Assembly (NCBI RefSeq): GCF_012027725.1
Contig: NZ_SJOU01000001.1
Coordinates: 62,001 to 126,000 of the forward strand
DNA length: 64,000 bases
Direction of reading: 5' to 3'
Source of the DNA: Olsenella sp. SW781
GTDB lineage: Bacteria > Actinomycetota > Coriobacteriia > Coriobacteriales > Atopobiaceae
The notes under the pieces are model-generated. The model saw only the letters and a list, made by a program, of their open reading frames with translations. It did no database searches and was not told the DNA's origin. Position 1 is the stretch's first letter, and each line of letters starts with the position of its first letter. A program made the position numbers and the translations under genes. This document shows, piece after piece, positions 23,507 through 32,848 of the stretch.

Positions 23507-26500
23507 ATGAGCAACGATGCTCGTCCCAAGACGCTGGTGACACGCCGCGGCCTCTTCGGCCTCGGTGCCCTCGGCGCCTCCGTCGCCGTGGGCGCGGGCG
23601 GCGTCATGGAGCAGTTCGCCTCCACGCTCGACACCAACCTCGGCACCCAGAGCGAGAAGCTCACCTCCCAGAGCACGGAGAACGAGCCCCTCTATGAGGC
23701 GTTCAAGCCCTCCGACGAGGTTCTGAACGAGGACGGCACGGGCAACTCCCACGCGCTCATCCAGAAGGCCATCGACCTCAACCGCAAGCAGGCGGCCGAG
23801 GGTGCGGTCCTGATGAAGAACAGCTCCGAGGAGGGGAGGGGCCTGCCGCTCGCCGAGGGCTCCAACGTGACCCTGCTCGGCATCAGGTCCCACATGCCCA
23901 TGCTCGGCTCGAGCTTCGGCCTCAAGCTCTACGGCCCCTGCATCACGCTCGAGCAGGCGCTCACCCAGAGCAAGACCGACTTCGCCAACACCATCACCAC
24001 GAACGTCGACCGCAGCACGGGCGCGATCGCCCCGACCATCTCCGCCTGGTCGGGCGACGAGTTCGACTTCGACGGCGCCGGCTTCAACGTCAACCCCACG
24101 ATGGTCGACGCCTATGAGGCGCTGGGCGAGTCCTTCCCGCACGCCACGTGCGAGATGACGGTCACGGAGTACGACCCGAAGGAGCCCGGCGTCGCCGACA
24201 TCGAGGGCGTCAACGGCGACTTCCGCTCGAGCTTCGCCGAGTACGGCGACGCCGCGATCGTGGTCATCTCCCGCCCGTCCGCCGAGTCGATCGACTACCT
24301 GCCCGGCAGCGTCGTGGCGGGCCTCGGCGCCGACGAGCCGCTCCAGCTCACCGACAACGAGCGCGCCGCGATCGACCTCGCCAAGGAGTGCTCCGACAAC
24401 GTCGTGGTGATCCTGAACACCGCCAACGCGGTCGAGATCAGGGACCTCGCCGACGACCCGGACGTCTCCGCCATCCTGTGGATCGGCTTCCCGGGCTGCT
24501 ACGGCATGCTCGGCGTGGCCGACGTGCTCTGCGGCAAGGTGAGCCCCTCGGGCGCCCTCACGGACACCTACGCCACGCACAACCTGAGCGCCCCCGCCAT
24601 GCAGAACATGGGCGACTACCACTACGCCAACACCGACGTCCTCACCCGCAAGGGCGGCATGTTCGGCGACCTGTCCTCGAACTACGTCATCGAGTGCGAG
24701 AGCATCTACGTTGGCTACAAGTACTACGAGACCCGCTACTTCGACCAGGTCATGGGCCAGGGCAACGCGACATCGGCCGCCGGCGCGACCGCGGGCGACA
24801 CGTGGAACTACGCTGACGAGATGGTCTACCCGTTCGGCTACGGCCTCTCCTACACCACCTTCAGCCAGGAGCCGGTCGGCGAGCCCGAGCTCGAGCTGAC
24901 CACGCTCGACAACGGCGCCACCACCGCCTACGTGACCTTCAACGTCAACGTCACCAACACCGGCGACACGGCGGGCAAGTCCATCGTCGAGGTCTGGGGC
25001 CAGGCCCCCTACACCGCGGGCGGCGTGGAGAAGTCCGCGATCCAGCTCCTCAACTTCGAGAAGACCGACGAGCTCGAGCCCGGCGCCTCCCAGCAGGTTG
25101 CCGTGAAGGTCGACCTCCAGTACATCGCGAGCTGGGACAGCTCCCACGAGAACGAGGACGGCACCCAGGGCACCTACGTGCTCGACCCGGGCATGTACTA
25201 CTTCGCGCTCGGCAACGGCGCGCATGAGGCCGTGAACAACGTCCTGGCCGCCCAGGGCGTCGAGGCGAGCCGCCTTACCGGCACCGGCGACGCGGCCAAG
25301 GTCTGGTCCATGGCCATCACCGAGGCCGAGGTGCCCCGCACCGCGCTCTCGATCTCCAAGAACGGCTACCAGGTCTCCAACCACCTCGAGACGGCCGACT
25401 GGAACTACTTCCAGCCCGGCGAGGTCACCTACCTCTCCCGCTCCGACTGGGAGGGCACCTGGCCTGTCGAGTACGCCGAGATGACGCTTGAGAACGAGCA
25501 GCTCATCGACTACCTCAACGGCCACTACTACGAGGTCAAGACCGACGACGACGTCTCCGGCATCACCTGGGGCGCCGACTCCGACCTCATGATCTGGGAC
25601 ATGGCCGGCAAGACCTACGACGACCCCGCCTGGGGCGAGCTGCTCGACAAGATGACCCTCGAGGAGGCGCTCTACCTCGCCACCTTCGGCGGGCCCTCCA
25701 TCCCCGGCGTCGAGTCGATCGGCCTGCAGGAGCACTACCTCACCGAGAACGCCGGCAACGGCATCGTCATCGCCCTCAACGCCACGCAGGACTCCAACGC
25801 CCCGTGGACCATCGGCGCGGACGACCCCAACGGCGCCTGGAACGGCGCGGTCTTCGGCAACGCGCCCCTGACCGCCGCCTCGTTCAACAACTCCCTCTAC
25901 TACGAGATGGGCGAGTTCATGGGCGAGGAGTCGCTGTTCACCGGCATCGCGATGCTCTGGGGCCCGGGCCTCAACATCCACCGTCAGCAGTACAACGGCC
26001 GCAACGGCGAGTACTACTCCGAGGACCCCGTGCTCTGCGGCAACACCGCCATGGAGTACTCCATGGGTGCCCTCGAGTACGGCCTCATCGCGTCGCCGAA
26101 GCACTTCGCCTTCAACGACCAGGAGACCAACCGCTCCGGCGTGGCGCCGTACATGACCGAGCAGCAGGCCCGCGAGGGCGAGCTGCGCGGCTGGCAGATC
26201 GCCTTCGAGGCCACCGACTACGACACCGAGGACCACAACGCCAACATGACGGGCCTCATGACGTCGTTCTCCAAGATCGGCCCGGTCGAGTGCACCTGCT
26301 CCACCGGCCTCATGACCGACATCCTCAAGAACGAGTGGGGCTTCCGCGGCTACGCCGTCACGGACATCTACGACGACACCGACCTCTGGGCGGCCGTCCT
26401 GGTCTCCGGCACCACCTGCTTCGACACCCGCGGCATCTCCGGCTTCTATGACTCCACCACGCTCGAGAACTGCTCGACCTTCGCCAACCAGGTCGACGGC

Positions 26501-26752
26501 ATCTCCATCGGCGTGGACAAGGTCAAGGGCGACGCCACGGTGCAGGCTGCCGTCAAGGAGTCCGCGCACATGATCCTGTACGCCATGACCCAGTCCAACC
26601 TCACCAACCGCTACAACAGCACCACGCACATGGAGCCGCAGCTCACCTGGTGGCGCGGCGCGTACATCGGTGCGGCCGCCGCGTTCGGCGTGCTCGCCGT
26701 GGGCGCAGCCGCCTCCGCGGCCATGAGCTCCAAGAAGAGTAAGGAGGCGTAG
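23507..26752 (+). CDS. Membrane-anchored glycoside hydrolase family 3, inverted domain order (GH3-1)
   Basis: 1081 residues. N-terminal TRRGLFGLGALGASVAVGAGG near 11-31 looks like a twin-arginine-type export signal or anchor; a second membrane segment lies near 1047-1070 before a lysine-rich end, so the enzyme is probably outside the cell and tethered. Domain order is GH3 C-terminal sandwich (about 65-400), fibronectin-like (YPFGYGLSYTTF near 440), then the TIM barrel (about 705-980), the reverse of common GH3 enzymes. Barrel motifs include GPGLNIHRQQYNGRNGEYYSEDP, KHFAFNDQE and the nucleophile aspartate in GYAVTDI near 951. ATG at 23507 follows AGAGGGGGGA. Sugar specificity unknown. Confidence 0.88.
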   Translation: MSNDARPKTLVTRRGLFGLGALGASVAVGAGGVMEQFASTLDTNLGTQSEKLTSQSTENEPLYEAFKPSDEVLNEDGTGNSHALIQKAIDLNRKQAAEGAVLMKNSSEEGRGLPLAEGSNVTLLGIRSHMPMLGSSFGLKLYGPCITLEQALTQSKTDFANTITTNVDRSTGAIAPTISAWSGDEFDFDGAGFNVNPTMVDAYEALGESFPHATCEMTVTEYDPKEPGVADIEGVNGDFRSSFAEYGDAAIVVISRPSAESIDYLPGSVVAGLGADEPLQLTDNERAAIDLAKECSDNVVVILNTANAVEIRDLADDPDVSAILWIGFPGCYGMLGVADVLCGKVSPSGALTDTYATHNLSAPAMQNMGDYHYANTDVLTRKGGMFGDLSSNYVIECESIYVGYKYYETRYFDQVMGQGNATSAAGATAGDTWNYADEMVYPFGYGLSYTTFSQEPVGEPELELTTLDNGATTAYVTFNVNVTNTGDTAGKSIVEVWGQAPYTAGGVEKSAIQLLNFEKTDELEPGASQQVAVKVDLQYIASWDSSHENEDGTQGTYVLDPGMYYFALGNGAHEAVNNVLAAQGVEASRLTGTGDAAKVWSMAITEAEVPRTALSISKNGYQVSNHLETADWNYFQPGEVTYLSRSDWEGTWPVEYAEMTLENEQLIDYLNGHYYEVKTDDDVSGITWGADSDLMIWDMAGKTYDDPAWGELLDKMTLEEALYLATFGGPSIPGVESIGLQEHYLTENAGNGIVIALNATQDSNAPWTIGADDPNGAWNGAVFGNAPLTAASFNNSLYYEMGEFMGEESLFTGIAMLWGPGLNIHRQQYNGRNGEYYSEDPVLCGNTAMEYSMGALEYGLIASPKHFAFNDQETNRSGVAPYMTEQQAREGELRGWQIAFEATDYDTEDHNANMTGLMTSFSKIGPVECTCSTGLMTDILKNEWGFRGYAVTDIYDDTDLWAAVLVSGTTCFDTRGISGFYDSTTLENCSTFANQVDGISIGVDKVKGDATVQAAVKESAHMILYAMTQSNLTNRYNSTTHMEPQLTWWRGAYIGAAAAFGVLAVGAAASAAMSSKKSKEA

Positions 26753-26756
26753 GGGC

Positions 26757-27206
26757 ATGTCCACCACTACCGCTAAGAAGGGAATCGGCTTCTTCATCGA
26801 GGCCGTCGCCCTGGTGCTCGCCGTCGTCGGCATCGTCGCCATGGTCGTGAGCGGCAGCATGGGCGTTGGCTATGAGTTCCCCAACATGCCCGTCTACCTC
26901 GTCCTCTCGGTCTTCGCTATCGCGCTCGTCGTGGTCTCGATGACGCTCGACGCCAAGAGTGCCGACAAGGGCCCCGGCATCGTGTCTCTTCTCGCCCTCG
27001 GCGTCGCCGTCTTCATCCTGGCGTACGCCGGCATCCAGGTCGTCGCGTCCCGAGCCCTCAACATCTCGGCGATCTTCTCCTGGAACTCGGGTGACACCAC
27101 CGGCTGGAACATGTTCTATGCGGCCGCGGCCTCCGCGGGCTGCATGGTGGTCTCGGCCGTGCTGCTCACCGTGGCCGGCTTCATGCCCACCTTCAAGCGT
27201 CGCTAG
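26757..27206 (+). CDS. Four-helix membrane protein co-transcribed with GH3-1
   Basis: 149 residues with four predicted membrane segments near 10-32, 44-62, 75-95 and 120-142 and short basic ends (KKG, FKRR). Starts four bases after the GH3-1 stop behind AAGGAGG, so it is translationally linked. No family recognised. Position suggests a partner or docking protein for the anchored GH3 enzyme, but this is inference. Confidence 0.75.
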   Translation: MSTTTAKKGIGFFIEAVALVLAVVGIVAMVVSGSMGVGYEFPNMPVYLVLSVFAIALVVVSMTLDAKSADKGPGIVSLLALGVAVFILAYAGIQVVASRALNISAIFSWNSGDTTGWNMFYAAAASAGCMVVSAVLLTVAGFMPTFKRR

Positions 27207-27219
27207 GTCCGTCCGCAGA

Positions 27220-27284
27220 GCCTGCCGACCGACCGGTCGGCAGGCAGCACGGGGCCGCGGGGACACGTCTCCGCGGGCCCCTTC
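27220..27284 (+). terminator. Two successive hairpins after the GH3-1 unit
   Basis: GCCTGCCGACC/GGTCGGCAGGC (27220-27245) is followed by GGGGCCGCGGGGA/TCTCCGCGGGCCCC (27251-27281) and CTTCT. The second is the likelier terminator. Confidence 0.65.
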
Positions 27285-27339
27285 TCATGCCTTGGGCCGC
27301 CGCGGCGGCGGACGGGCCCGCGCCGCGCGCGGGGACCTG

Positions 27340-27368
27340 CCGCAGGGCGAGAAGAACCGTCCGCTGGC
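27340..27368 (+). repeat. 29-bp element shared upstream of both GH3 genes, copy 2
   Basis: Identical to 23285-23313 and at the same distance from its operator. Confidence 0.85.
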
Positions 27369-27414
27369 AAGGTTGAGGAGGCATTCTCACAAGTTTGTGA
27401 AGAATCTGCGACTA

Positions 27415-27430
27415 ATCTGATATATCAGGT
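27415..27430. promoter_or_regulatory. Operator site 5 (GH3-2)
   Basis: ATCTGATATATCAGGT with perfect 12-base core CTGATATATCAG at 27417-27428. About 165 bases of leader separate it from the GH3-2 start. Confidence 0.78.
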
Positions 27431-27596
27431 TATGAGCTCCCCTCGGTACGGGGGAGCGCCGGTGGGTCATGGCGGCAAGCGTTTCCGCGTCATGGAAGGG
27501 AGGGGAGTCTTGCGCCCCGCGATGTCCCTCGAGGCGACGCGACCGCACGGGGACGGGCGCGTCGCGGCATAGCGCACGCATTGGAAAGGAAGGGGG

Positions 27597-30500
27597 ATGC
27601 CAAGCATGAGCAACCCAACTAAGAAGCGGAAGGGGAAGGTGTTCTGGGGCGTGCTCGCCGGCGTCGGCGTCGTGCTCACGGGCGCCCTGGCGTTCGGTAC
27701 GAACTACGCGCTCAGCAACGCAACCGTAGTCAACACCTACCTCGACACGCCGACCTCGCAGGTCGTCAAGGGCGAGGACGACGGCACCGACACCAACTAC
27801 TTTACGAGCGCCTTCGAGACCGAGGAGGAGCTCTCCGAGTACGAGCAGGGCATCGCCGAGCAGGTCGAGGCTGAGGGCGCGGTCCTCCTCATGAACAACG
27901 GCGCCCTGCCGCTCGCCAAGGGCGACAAGGTCAGCGCCGTGAGCCACTCCTCCGTGGACATCGTCTACGGCGGCACGGGCTCCGGCTCCGTTGACGCCTC
28001 GAGCGCCCCGACGCTCCAGCAGTCGCTGACCGACGCGGGCCTCGAGGTCAACCAGACCCTCTGGGACTTCTACCTCTCCGAGGAGATCGACGGCACCTAC
28101 AGCCGCCTCATGGCCGGCGACATCGCTGACGACCCGCAGGCCTCCAAGGAGTTCGGCGTCAACGAGGTGCCTTGGGACAAGGTCCTCGCGGGCGCGGGCG
28201 ACTCCTTTGCCGAGTACGGCGACGCGGCGATCTTCGTGATCTCCCGCTCTGGCGGCGAGGGCGCCGACCTGCCGATGGGCGACAACGGCCAGGGCCTCGA
28301 CTATACGAGCGGCGTCGAGGGCAACTACCTCGAGCTCACGCAGGAGGAGCAGGACAACCTTGCCGGCCTCAAGGCGCTCAAGGACGAGGGCACCATCTCC
28401 AAGATCATCGTGCTCATCAACTCCTCCAACGCCGTCGAGGTCGACTTCCTCAACCCGGAGGTCTGCGGCGTTGACTACGGCATCGACGCGGCGCTCTGGA
28501 TCGGCGACCCGGGCCAGGTGGGCCTCAACGCCGTGGGCGACATCCTCGTGGGCGACATCAACCCGTCCGGCAGCCTCGTCGACACCTACACCTACGACAA
28601 CCTGTCCTCCCCGGCGGCGCGCAACTTCTACCCGCTGCAGTACGAGGGCTGGGAGGGCTACGGGCTGGGCACCGACTCGGCAACCGGCCGCCCCAACTAC
28701 AACGTCAACAACTCCTATAACGTCTACCAGGAGGGCATCTACGTAGGCTACCGCTACTACGAGACCCGCTATGAGGACGCCGTCATGGGCACCGGCAACG
28801 CCGGCGACTACGACTACGCGAGCACCGTGGCCTTCCCGTTCGGCTACGGGCTCAGCTACACCGACTTCACGTTCTCCAACTTCCAGGTGAGCGAGGGCAC
28901 CGACGCCTTCACCGTGACCGTCGACGTCACCAACGCGGGCGACGTGGCCGGCAAGAAGGCCGTCCAGGTCTACCTGCAGTCCCCCTACACCGAGTACGAC
29001 CGGCAGAACGGCGTTGAGAAGGCCGCCATCGAGCTCGCCGGCTACGCCAAGACGGGCCTGCTCGAGCCGGGCGAGACCCAGACCGTCACCATCGACGTCG
29101 ACAAGACCGAGCTGAGGGCCTATGACGCCAACGGCGCCAAGACCTACATCCTCGACTCCGGCGACTATTACCTCACCGTCGCCACCGGCGCCCACGAGGC
29201 CCTGAACAACGTGCTCGCCGCCAAGGGCTACACCGTGGCCGACGGCATGACCGCCGAGGGCGACGCCGCCATGGCGTGGAAGTGGACCAACCCGACGCTC
29301 GACACCGAGGTCTTCTCCACCTCCGCGGCAACCGGCGCCGAGATCACCAACCTCTTCGACGAGGCCGACCCCAACAAGAGCTCCGTCGAGCCCGGCGAGG
29401 TCACCTGGCTCTCCCGCTCTGACTGGGAGGGCACGTTCCCCACGGAGAACATCGTCCTGACCGCCAACGATGCTCTCGTCGAGTCCATTAAGGACGTCAA
29501 CTACGACGCCGCCACCTATGACGGCGAGTATGCCGGCGCCGAGATGCCCACGCTGGGCGCTGACAACGGCATGACCCTTGCGCAGATGATCGGCAAGGAC
29601 TATGACGACCCCGACTGGGAGCCCCTGCTCGACCAGATGACCTTCAGCGAGATGAACAACCTCATCACGCTCGGCTTCCACACCACCGCCGAGGTCCAGT
29701 CCGTCTCCAAGCCCAAGACCAACGACGAGAACGGCCCGCAGGGCTTCACCGCCAACGTCGTGGGCGGCGGCTCCGGCATGGCCTACACCTCCGAGGACGT
29801 CATGGCCGCCACGATGAACGACGAGCTCATCAACACCATGGGCTCCTGCATCGGCGAGGACGTGCTCTGGGCGGGCTACTCCGGCCTCTACGGCCCGGGC
29901 GTCAACATGCACCGCACCCCGTACGGCGGGCGCAACTTCGAGTACTACTCCGAGGACCCGTTCATCGCCGGCCACATCGCCGCCGCCGAGATCCAGGGCA
30001 TCCAGTCCAAGGGCGTCTACGTCTTCATGAAGCACGCCGCCCTCAACGACTCCGAGACCTACCGCATGGGCCAGAGCGTCTGGATCAACGAGCAGGCCGC
30101 CCGTGAGATCTACCTCGAGACCGTCGAGACCGCGGCCGTCGAGGGCGACGCCTCCGGCGTCATGAACGGCTTCAACCGCTGGGGCACCAAGTGGTGCGGC
30201 GAGTACGGTGCGCTGCAGGATGGTTTCCTCCGCGGCGAGTGCGGCATGGAGGGCGCCTTCATCACCGACATGTCCGCGTTCAGCGAGTACATGAACCCGA
30301 TGGACGGCATGCTCGGCGGCTCCGACCTCTGGGACAACATGTCCACGGCGGTTCAGACCACCATGCTCGCCGAGTACGAGGACGACCCGGTGATCGTCTC
30401 CGCCATGCGCGAGGCCTCCCACCGCATCCTCTACACCGTCGCCAACTCCAACGCCATGAACGGCATGGGCCCGAACGACACCATCGAGCCCGTCACCCCG

Positions 30501-30602
30501 TGGTGGCAGACCGCGCTCTACGCCCTGACCGGCGTCTTCGCGGTGCTCACCGTCGGCGCCGTGGTCATGTGCGTCCGCGCCCCCAAGAAGGGCGTCCAGT
30601 AG
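27597..30602 (+). CDS. Membrane-anchored glycoside hydrolase family 3, inverted domain order (GH3-2)
   Basis: 1001 residues, paralogue of GH3-1. An N-terminal anchor follows KKRKGK (about 14-36) and a C-terminal membrane segment lies near 969-990 before RAPKKG. Again the sandwich domain comes first, then FGYGLSYTDF near 415, then the TIM barrel from about 670. Barrel motifs: GPGVNMHRTPYGGRNFEYYSEDP, KHAALNDSE, and ITDM near 890 carrying the expected nucleophile. The active-site loops differ from GH3-1, so the pair may cut different linkages. AAGGAAGG precedes the ATG at 27597; a second ATG three codons later is possible. Confidence 0.88.
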   Translation: MPSMSNPTKKRKGKVFWGVLAGVGVVLTGALAFGTNYALSNATVVNTYLDTPTSQVVKGEDDGTDTNYFTSAFETEEELSEYEQGIAEQVEAEGAVLLMNNGALPLAKGDKVSAVSHSSVDIVYGGTGSGSVDASSAPTLQQSLTDAGLEVNQTLWDFYLSEEIDGTYSRLMAGDIADDPQASKEFGVNEVPWDKVLAGAGDSFAEYGDAAIFVISRSGGEGADLPMGDNGQGLDYTSGVEGNYLELTQEEQDNLAGLKALKDEGTISKIIVLINSSNAVEVDFLNPEVCGVDYGIDAALWIGDPGQVGLNAVGDILVGDINPSGSLVDTYTYDNLSSPAARNFYPLQYEGWEGYGLGTDSATGRPNYNVNNSYNVYQEGIYVGYRYYETRYEDAVMGTGNAGDYDYASTVAFPFGYGLSYTDFTFSNFQVSEGTDAFTVTVDVTNAGDVAGKKAVQVYLQSPYTEYDRQNGVEKAAIELAGYAKTGLLEPGETQTVTIDVDKTELRAYDANGAKTYILDSGDYYLTVATGAHEALNNVLAAKGYTVADGMTAEGDAAMAWKWTNPTLDTEVFSTSAATGAEITNLFDEADPNKSSVEPGEVTWLSRSDWEGTFPTENIVLTANDALVESIKDVNYDAATYDGEYAGAEMPTLGADNGMTLAQMIGKDYDDPDWEPLLDQMTFSEMNNLITLGFHTTAEVQSVSKPKTNDENGPQGFTANVVGGGSGMAYTSEDVMAATMNDELINTMGSCIGEDVLWAGYSGLYGPGVNMHRTPYGGRNFEYYSEDPFIAGHIAAAEIQGIQSKGVYVFMKHAALNDSETYRMGQSVWINEQAAREIYLETVETAAVEGDASGVMNGFNRWGTKWCGEYGALQDGFLRGECGMEGAFITDMSAFSEYMNPMDGMLGGSDLWDNMSTAVQTTMLAEYEDDPVIVSAMREASHRILYTVANSNAMNGMGPNDTIEPVTPWWQTALYALTGVFAVLTVGAVVMCVRAPKKGVQ

Positions 30603-30647
30603 GGGAGGGCTGCCTGAGAAAGGCGCCTCCGGCACGTGGTCGAGCCT

Positions 30648-30685
30648 GGGCCCCGCGGGTTCTTCTCGCCCGCGGGGCCCTCTCT
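30648..30685 (+). terminator. Terminator after GH3-2
   Basis: GGGCCCCGCGGG and CCCGCGGGGCCC form a perfect 12-base stem followed by TCTCT. The loop holds a reverse copy of the GGCGAGAAGAAC dodecamer. Confidence 0.75.
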
Positions 30686-30693
30686 GTGAGGTG

Positions 30694-30898
30694 GCGTTGC
30701 GGGATCTGGGCTTGTGGCAGCCGCACCCCTTGCAGCGTTGTCGGATTTGGGGTTATGGCAGGCGAGAAGAACGACGAGCTGCGGCTCTTCTCATTGTCGT
30801 TGCGAGGATTGGGGTTATGGCAGCCCACACCCTGCCATAACCCCAATCCCCGCAACGACAAAGCCACGTCGATCGCCATAACCCCTGGTCTCGCAGCG
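30694..30898. repeat. Palindrome island, GTTATGGCAG family, copy 1
   Basis: Three forward units of about 27 bases of the form GCGTTGYNGGATTTGGGGTT...ATGGCAG at 30694, 30735 and 30797, then two reverse units at 30832-30858 and 30874-30898. The first two are 41 bases apart. Same 3-forward, 2-reverse layout as the island at 37.8 kb. The remaining spacer up to the symporter shows no gene. Confidence 0.85.
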
Positions 30899-31029
30899 TC
30901 GCGACAGGCCGACGCCGAGTGGCCGGTCCTTCTCGCCTCGACAGCCGCCCACGGGACCACCCACGCCGCTGTTTCCGCCGCTCGCGGAAGAAGCCTGTTT
31001 TTGAAGATTCTATTGGCCTGTTCACGCTA

Positions 31030-31045
31030 AACTGATATATCAGTT
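31030..31045. promoter_or_regulatory. Operator site 6 (GPH symporter)
   Basis: AACTGATATATCAGTT, identical to site 4, 50 bases before the symporter start. Confidence 0.82.
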
Positions 31046-31095
31046 AGAGGGGCAAGAAGCCCCGTGGAAGGGCCGCAACAACAAGGGGAGAGTGT

Positions 31096-32697
31096 ATGGC
31101 AGAAAAGACAGCGCAGGCGCCGCATCACAATGCCGGTGCCACCAACCGGGCGAAGATGTACCAGCTCGTCCTGTTCCCGTTCAACAACGGCGCGACGAAC
31201 GTGTACTACGTCCTGCTCATGAACTACATCGCCTACTATGCCAACGGCGTGCTGGGCCTGCTTCTGGCCTTCGCGACCACCATGGTCACGGTCACACGCA
31301 TCTTCGATGCCGTGATCGACCCGTTCATCGGCGTCTTCATCGACCGCACCGAGACCAAGATCGGCAAGTTCCGCCCGTTCATCATCCTGGGCAACGTGGT
31401 CATGGCCGTCTCGTCGCTGCTGCTCTTCTACGGCACGCGCCTCATCCCTGCTGACATGGAGCTGCTGCGGTATGTGGGCTACACCCTCTGCTACATGCTC
31501 CTCATGGTCGGCTACGCCATGCAGACCTCCTGCACGCGCTCCGGCCAGACCTGCCTCACCAACGACCCCAACCAGCGCCCGACGTTCACGATGTTCAACA
31601 CCATCGCGTCGCTCGTCGGCATGGGCGTGACCATGGCCACCGCCTCCATCGTGGGCGGCCAGGTCGGCTTTGGCACCGAGGCCTTCTTCAACTTCCTCAT
31701 CCCGCTCGTCATCATCCTCTCCGCCGCCCTCACCGCGCTCGCCGTCGTCGGCATCGCCGGCAAGGACCGCAAGGAGTACTGGGGCTTCGGCGAGTCCGAG
31801 GGCGAGAAGACCCAGCTCAAGATCAAGGACTACATCGAGATCGTCAAGGGCAACAAGGAGCTCCAGCGCCTCATGGTCGCGGCCTCCGGCACCAAGTTCG
31901 CCTTCGCCGTCGCCACCAACACCACGGTCGGCGTCCTGCTCTATGCCTGCATGATGGGCGACTACAACCAGTTCTACCTGCCCATGTACGTGATGGGCTA
32001 CGTCTTCTCCGCTCCGTTCTTCATCGGCGGCCTGCGCATCAGCCAGAAGTTCGGCCAGAAGAAGACCCTCGTCACCTTCACCTCGGTCGCTCTCATCTGC
32101 TACATCGGCGTCGTCGTGCTGCTTGGCATGTGGAACCCCAACGACCCGGCGTTCGGCCTCTCGCTCTGGAGCACCGAGGGCGGCTTCCACCTTACGCTCA
32201 ACGCGTACACGCTCATCTTCATCGTGCTCTATGGCCTCGGCTACGGCGCCTACTACTCCACCGCCGACATGGCCATCCCGATGGTCGCCGACGTCTCCGA
32301 CTACGAGATGTTCCGCTCCGGCAACTACGCCCCGGGCGTCGTGGGCACGCTCTTCTCGTTCGTTGACAAGCTCGTGAGCTCGCTCTCCACGACCGTCGTC
32401 GGCATCGCCATCACCGCCGTTGGCCTTGCCACGCTGCCCGACACCGACACCCCCTACATGGAGGGCATGAACGTCCTCACGATCGTCCTGTTCTGCATCA
32501 TCCCCATCGTCGCGTGGATCCTCACCCTCATCGCCATGAAGGGCTACAAGCTCACCGGCCCGCGCATGAAGGAGATCCAGGCCGTCAACGCCTGCCGCAA
32601 GGACGCCATCGCCGACGGCATGACCGTCGAGAAGGCCCTCGAGACCTACAAGGACGTCGAGGACATCCCCGCGGAGTACAAGGCCTCGCTCTCGTAG
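31096..32697 (+). CDS. GPH-family glycoside/hexuronide:cation symporter
   Basis: 533 residues with about twelve membrane segments. The GPH signature is clear near the start: YVLLMNYIAYYANGVLG, then RIFDAVIDPFIGVFIDRTETKIGKFRPFI. C-terminal cytoplasmic tail (GPRMKEIQAVNACRKDAIADG) resembles others in the family. Members include glucuronide (UidB), melibiose and xyloside carriers. The shared operator and the cytoplasmic GH2 make a glucuronide or related glycoside the likely cargo. AAGGGGAG precedes the ATG. Confidence 0.9.
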   Translation: MAEKTAQAPHHNAGATNRAKMYQLVLFPFNNGATNVYYVLLMNYIAYYANGVLGLLLAFATTMVTVTRIFDAVIDPFIGVFIDRTETKIGKFRPFIILGNVVMAVSSLLLFYGTRLIPADMELLRYVGYTLCYMLLMVGYAMQTSCTRSGQTCLTNDPNQRPTFTMFNTIASLVGMGVTMATASIVGGQVGFGTEAFFNFLIPLVIILSAALTALAVVGIAGKDRKEYWGFGESEGEKTQLKIKDYIEIVKGNKELQRLMVAASGTKFAFAVATNTTVGVLLYACMMGDYNQFYLPMYVMGYVFSAPFFIGGLRISQKFGQKKTLVTFTSVALICYIGVVVLLGMWNPNDPAFGLSLWSTEGGFHLTLNAYTLIFIVLYGLGYGAYYSTADMAIPMVADVSDYEMFRSGNYAPGVVGTLFSFVDKLVSSLSTTVVGIAITAVGLATLPDTDTPYMEGMNVLTIVLFCIIPIVAWILTLIAMKGYKLTGPRMKEIQAVNACRKDAIADGMTVEKALETYKDVEDIPAEYKASLS

Positions 32698-32739
32698 CGC
32701 CGCCGCGCTCTGGCGCAACCTAGATAGCGTCTCCTCCCT

Positions 32740-32774
32740 GGGGCGTCCGGTCTCTGCCATGCACCGGACGCCCC
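32740..32774 (+). terminator. Terminator after the symporter
   Basis: Perfect arms GGGGCGTCCGGT (32740-32751) and ACCGGACGCCCC (32763-32774), followed by ACTCCTTT. Confidence 0.7.
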
Positions 32775-32848
32775 ACTCCTTTGAGAGGGCGTCCTGCACG
32801 GGTCTTCTCGCCATGCTCTCCTCCTCATGCCTCCTCCCCATGCCTCCC

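Noticed and set aside
23369-26860. Very long antisense open frame opposite GH3-1
   Set aside because: Product is a Val/Gly/Ala/Leu-rich shadow of the sense codons with no domain; high third-position GC keeps the opposite strand open. The same applies to 27387-30635 opposite GH3-2 and to others.
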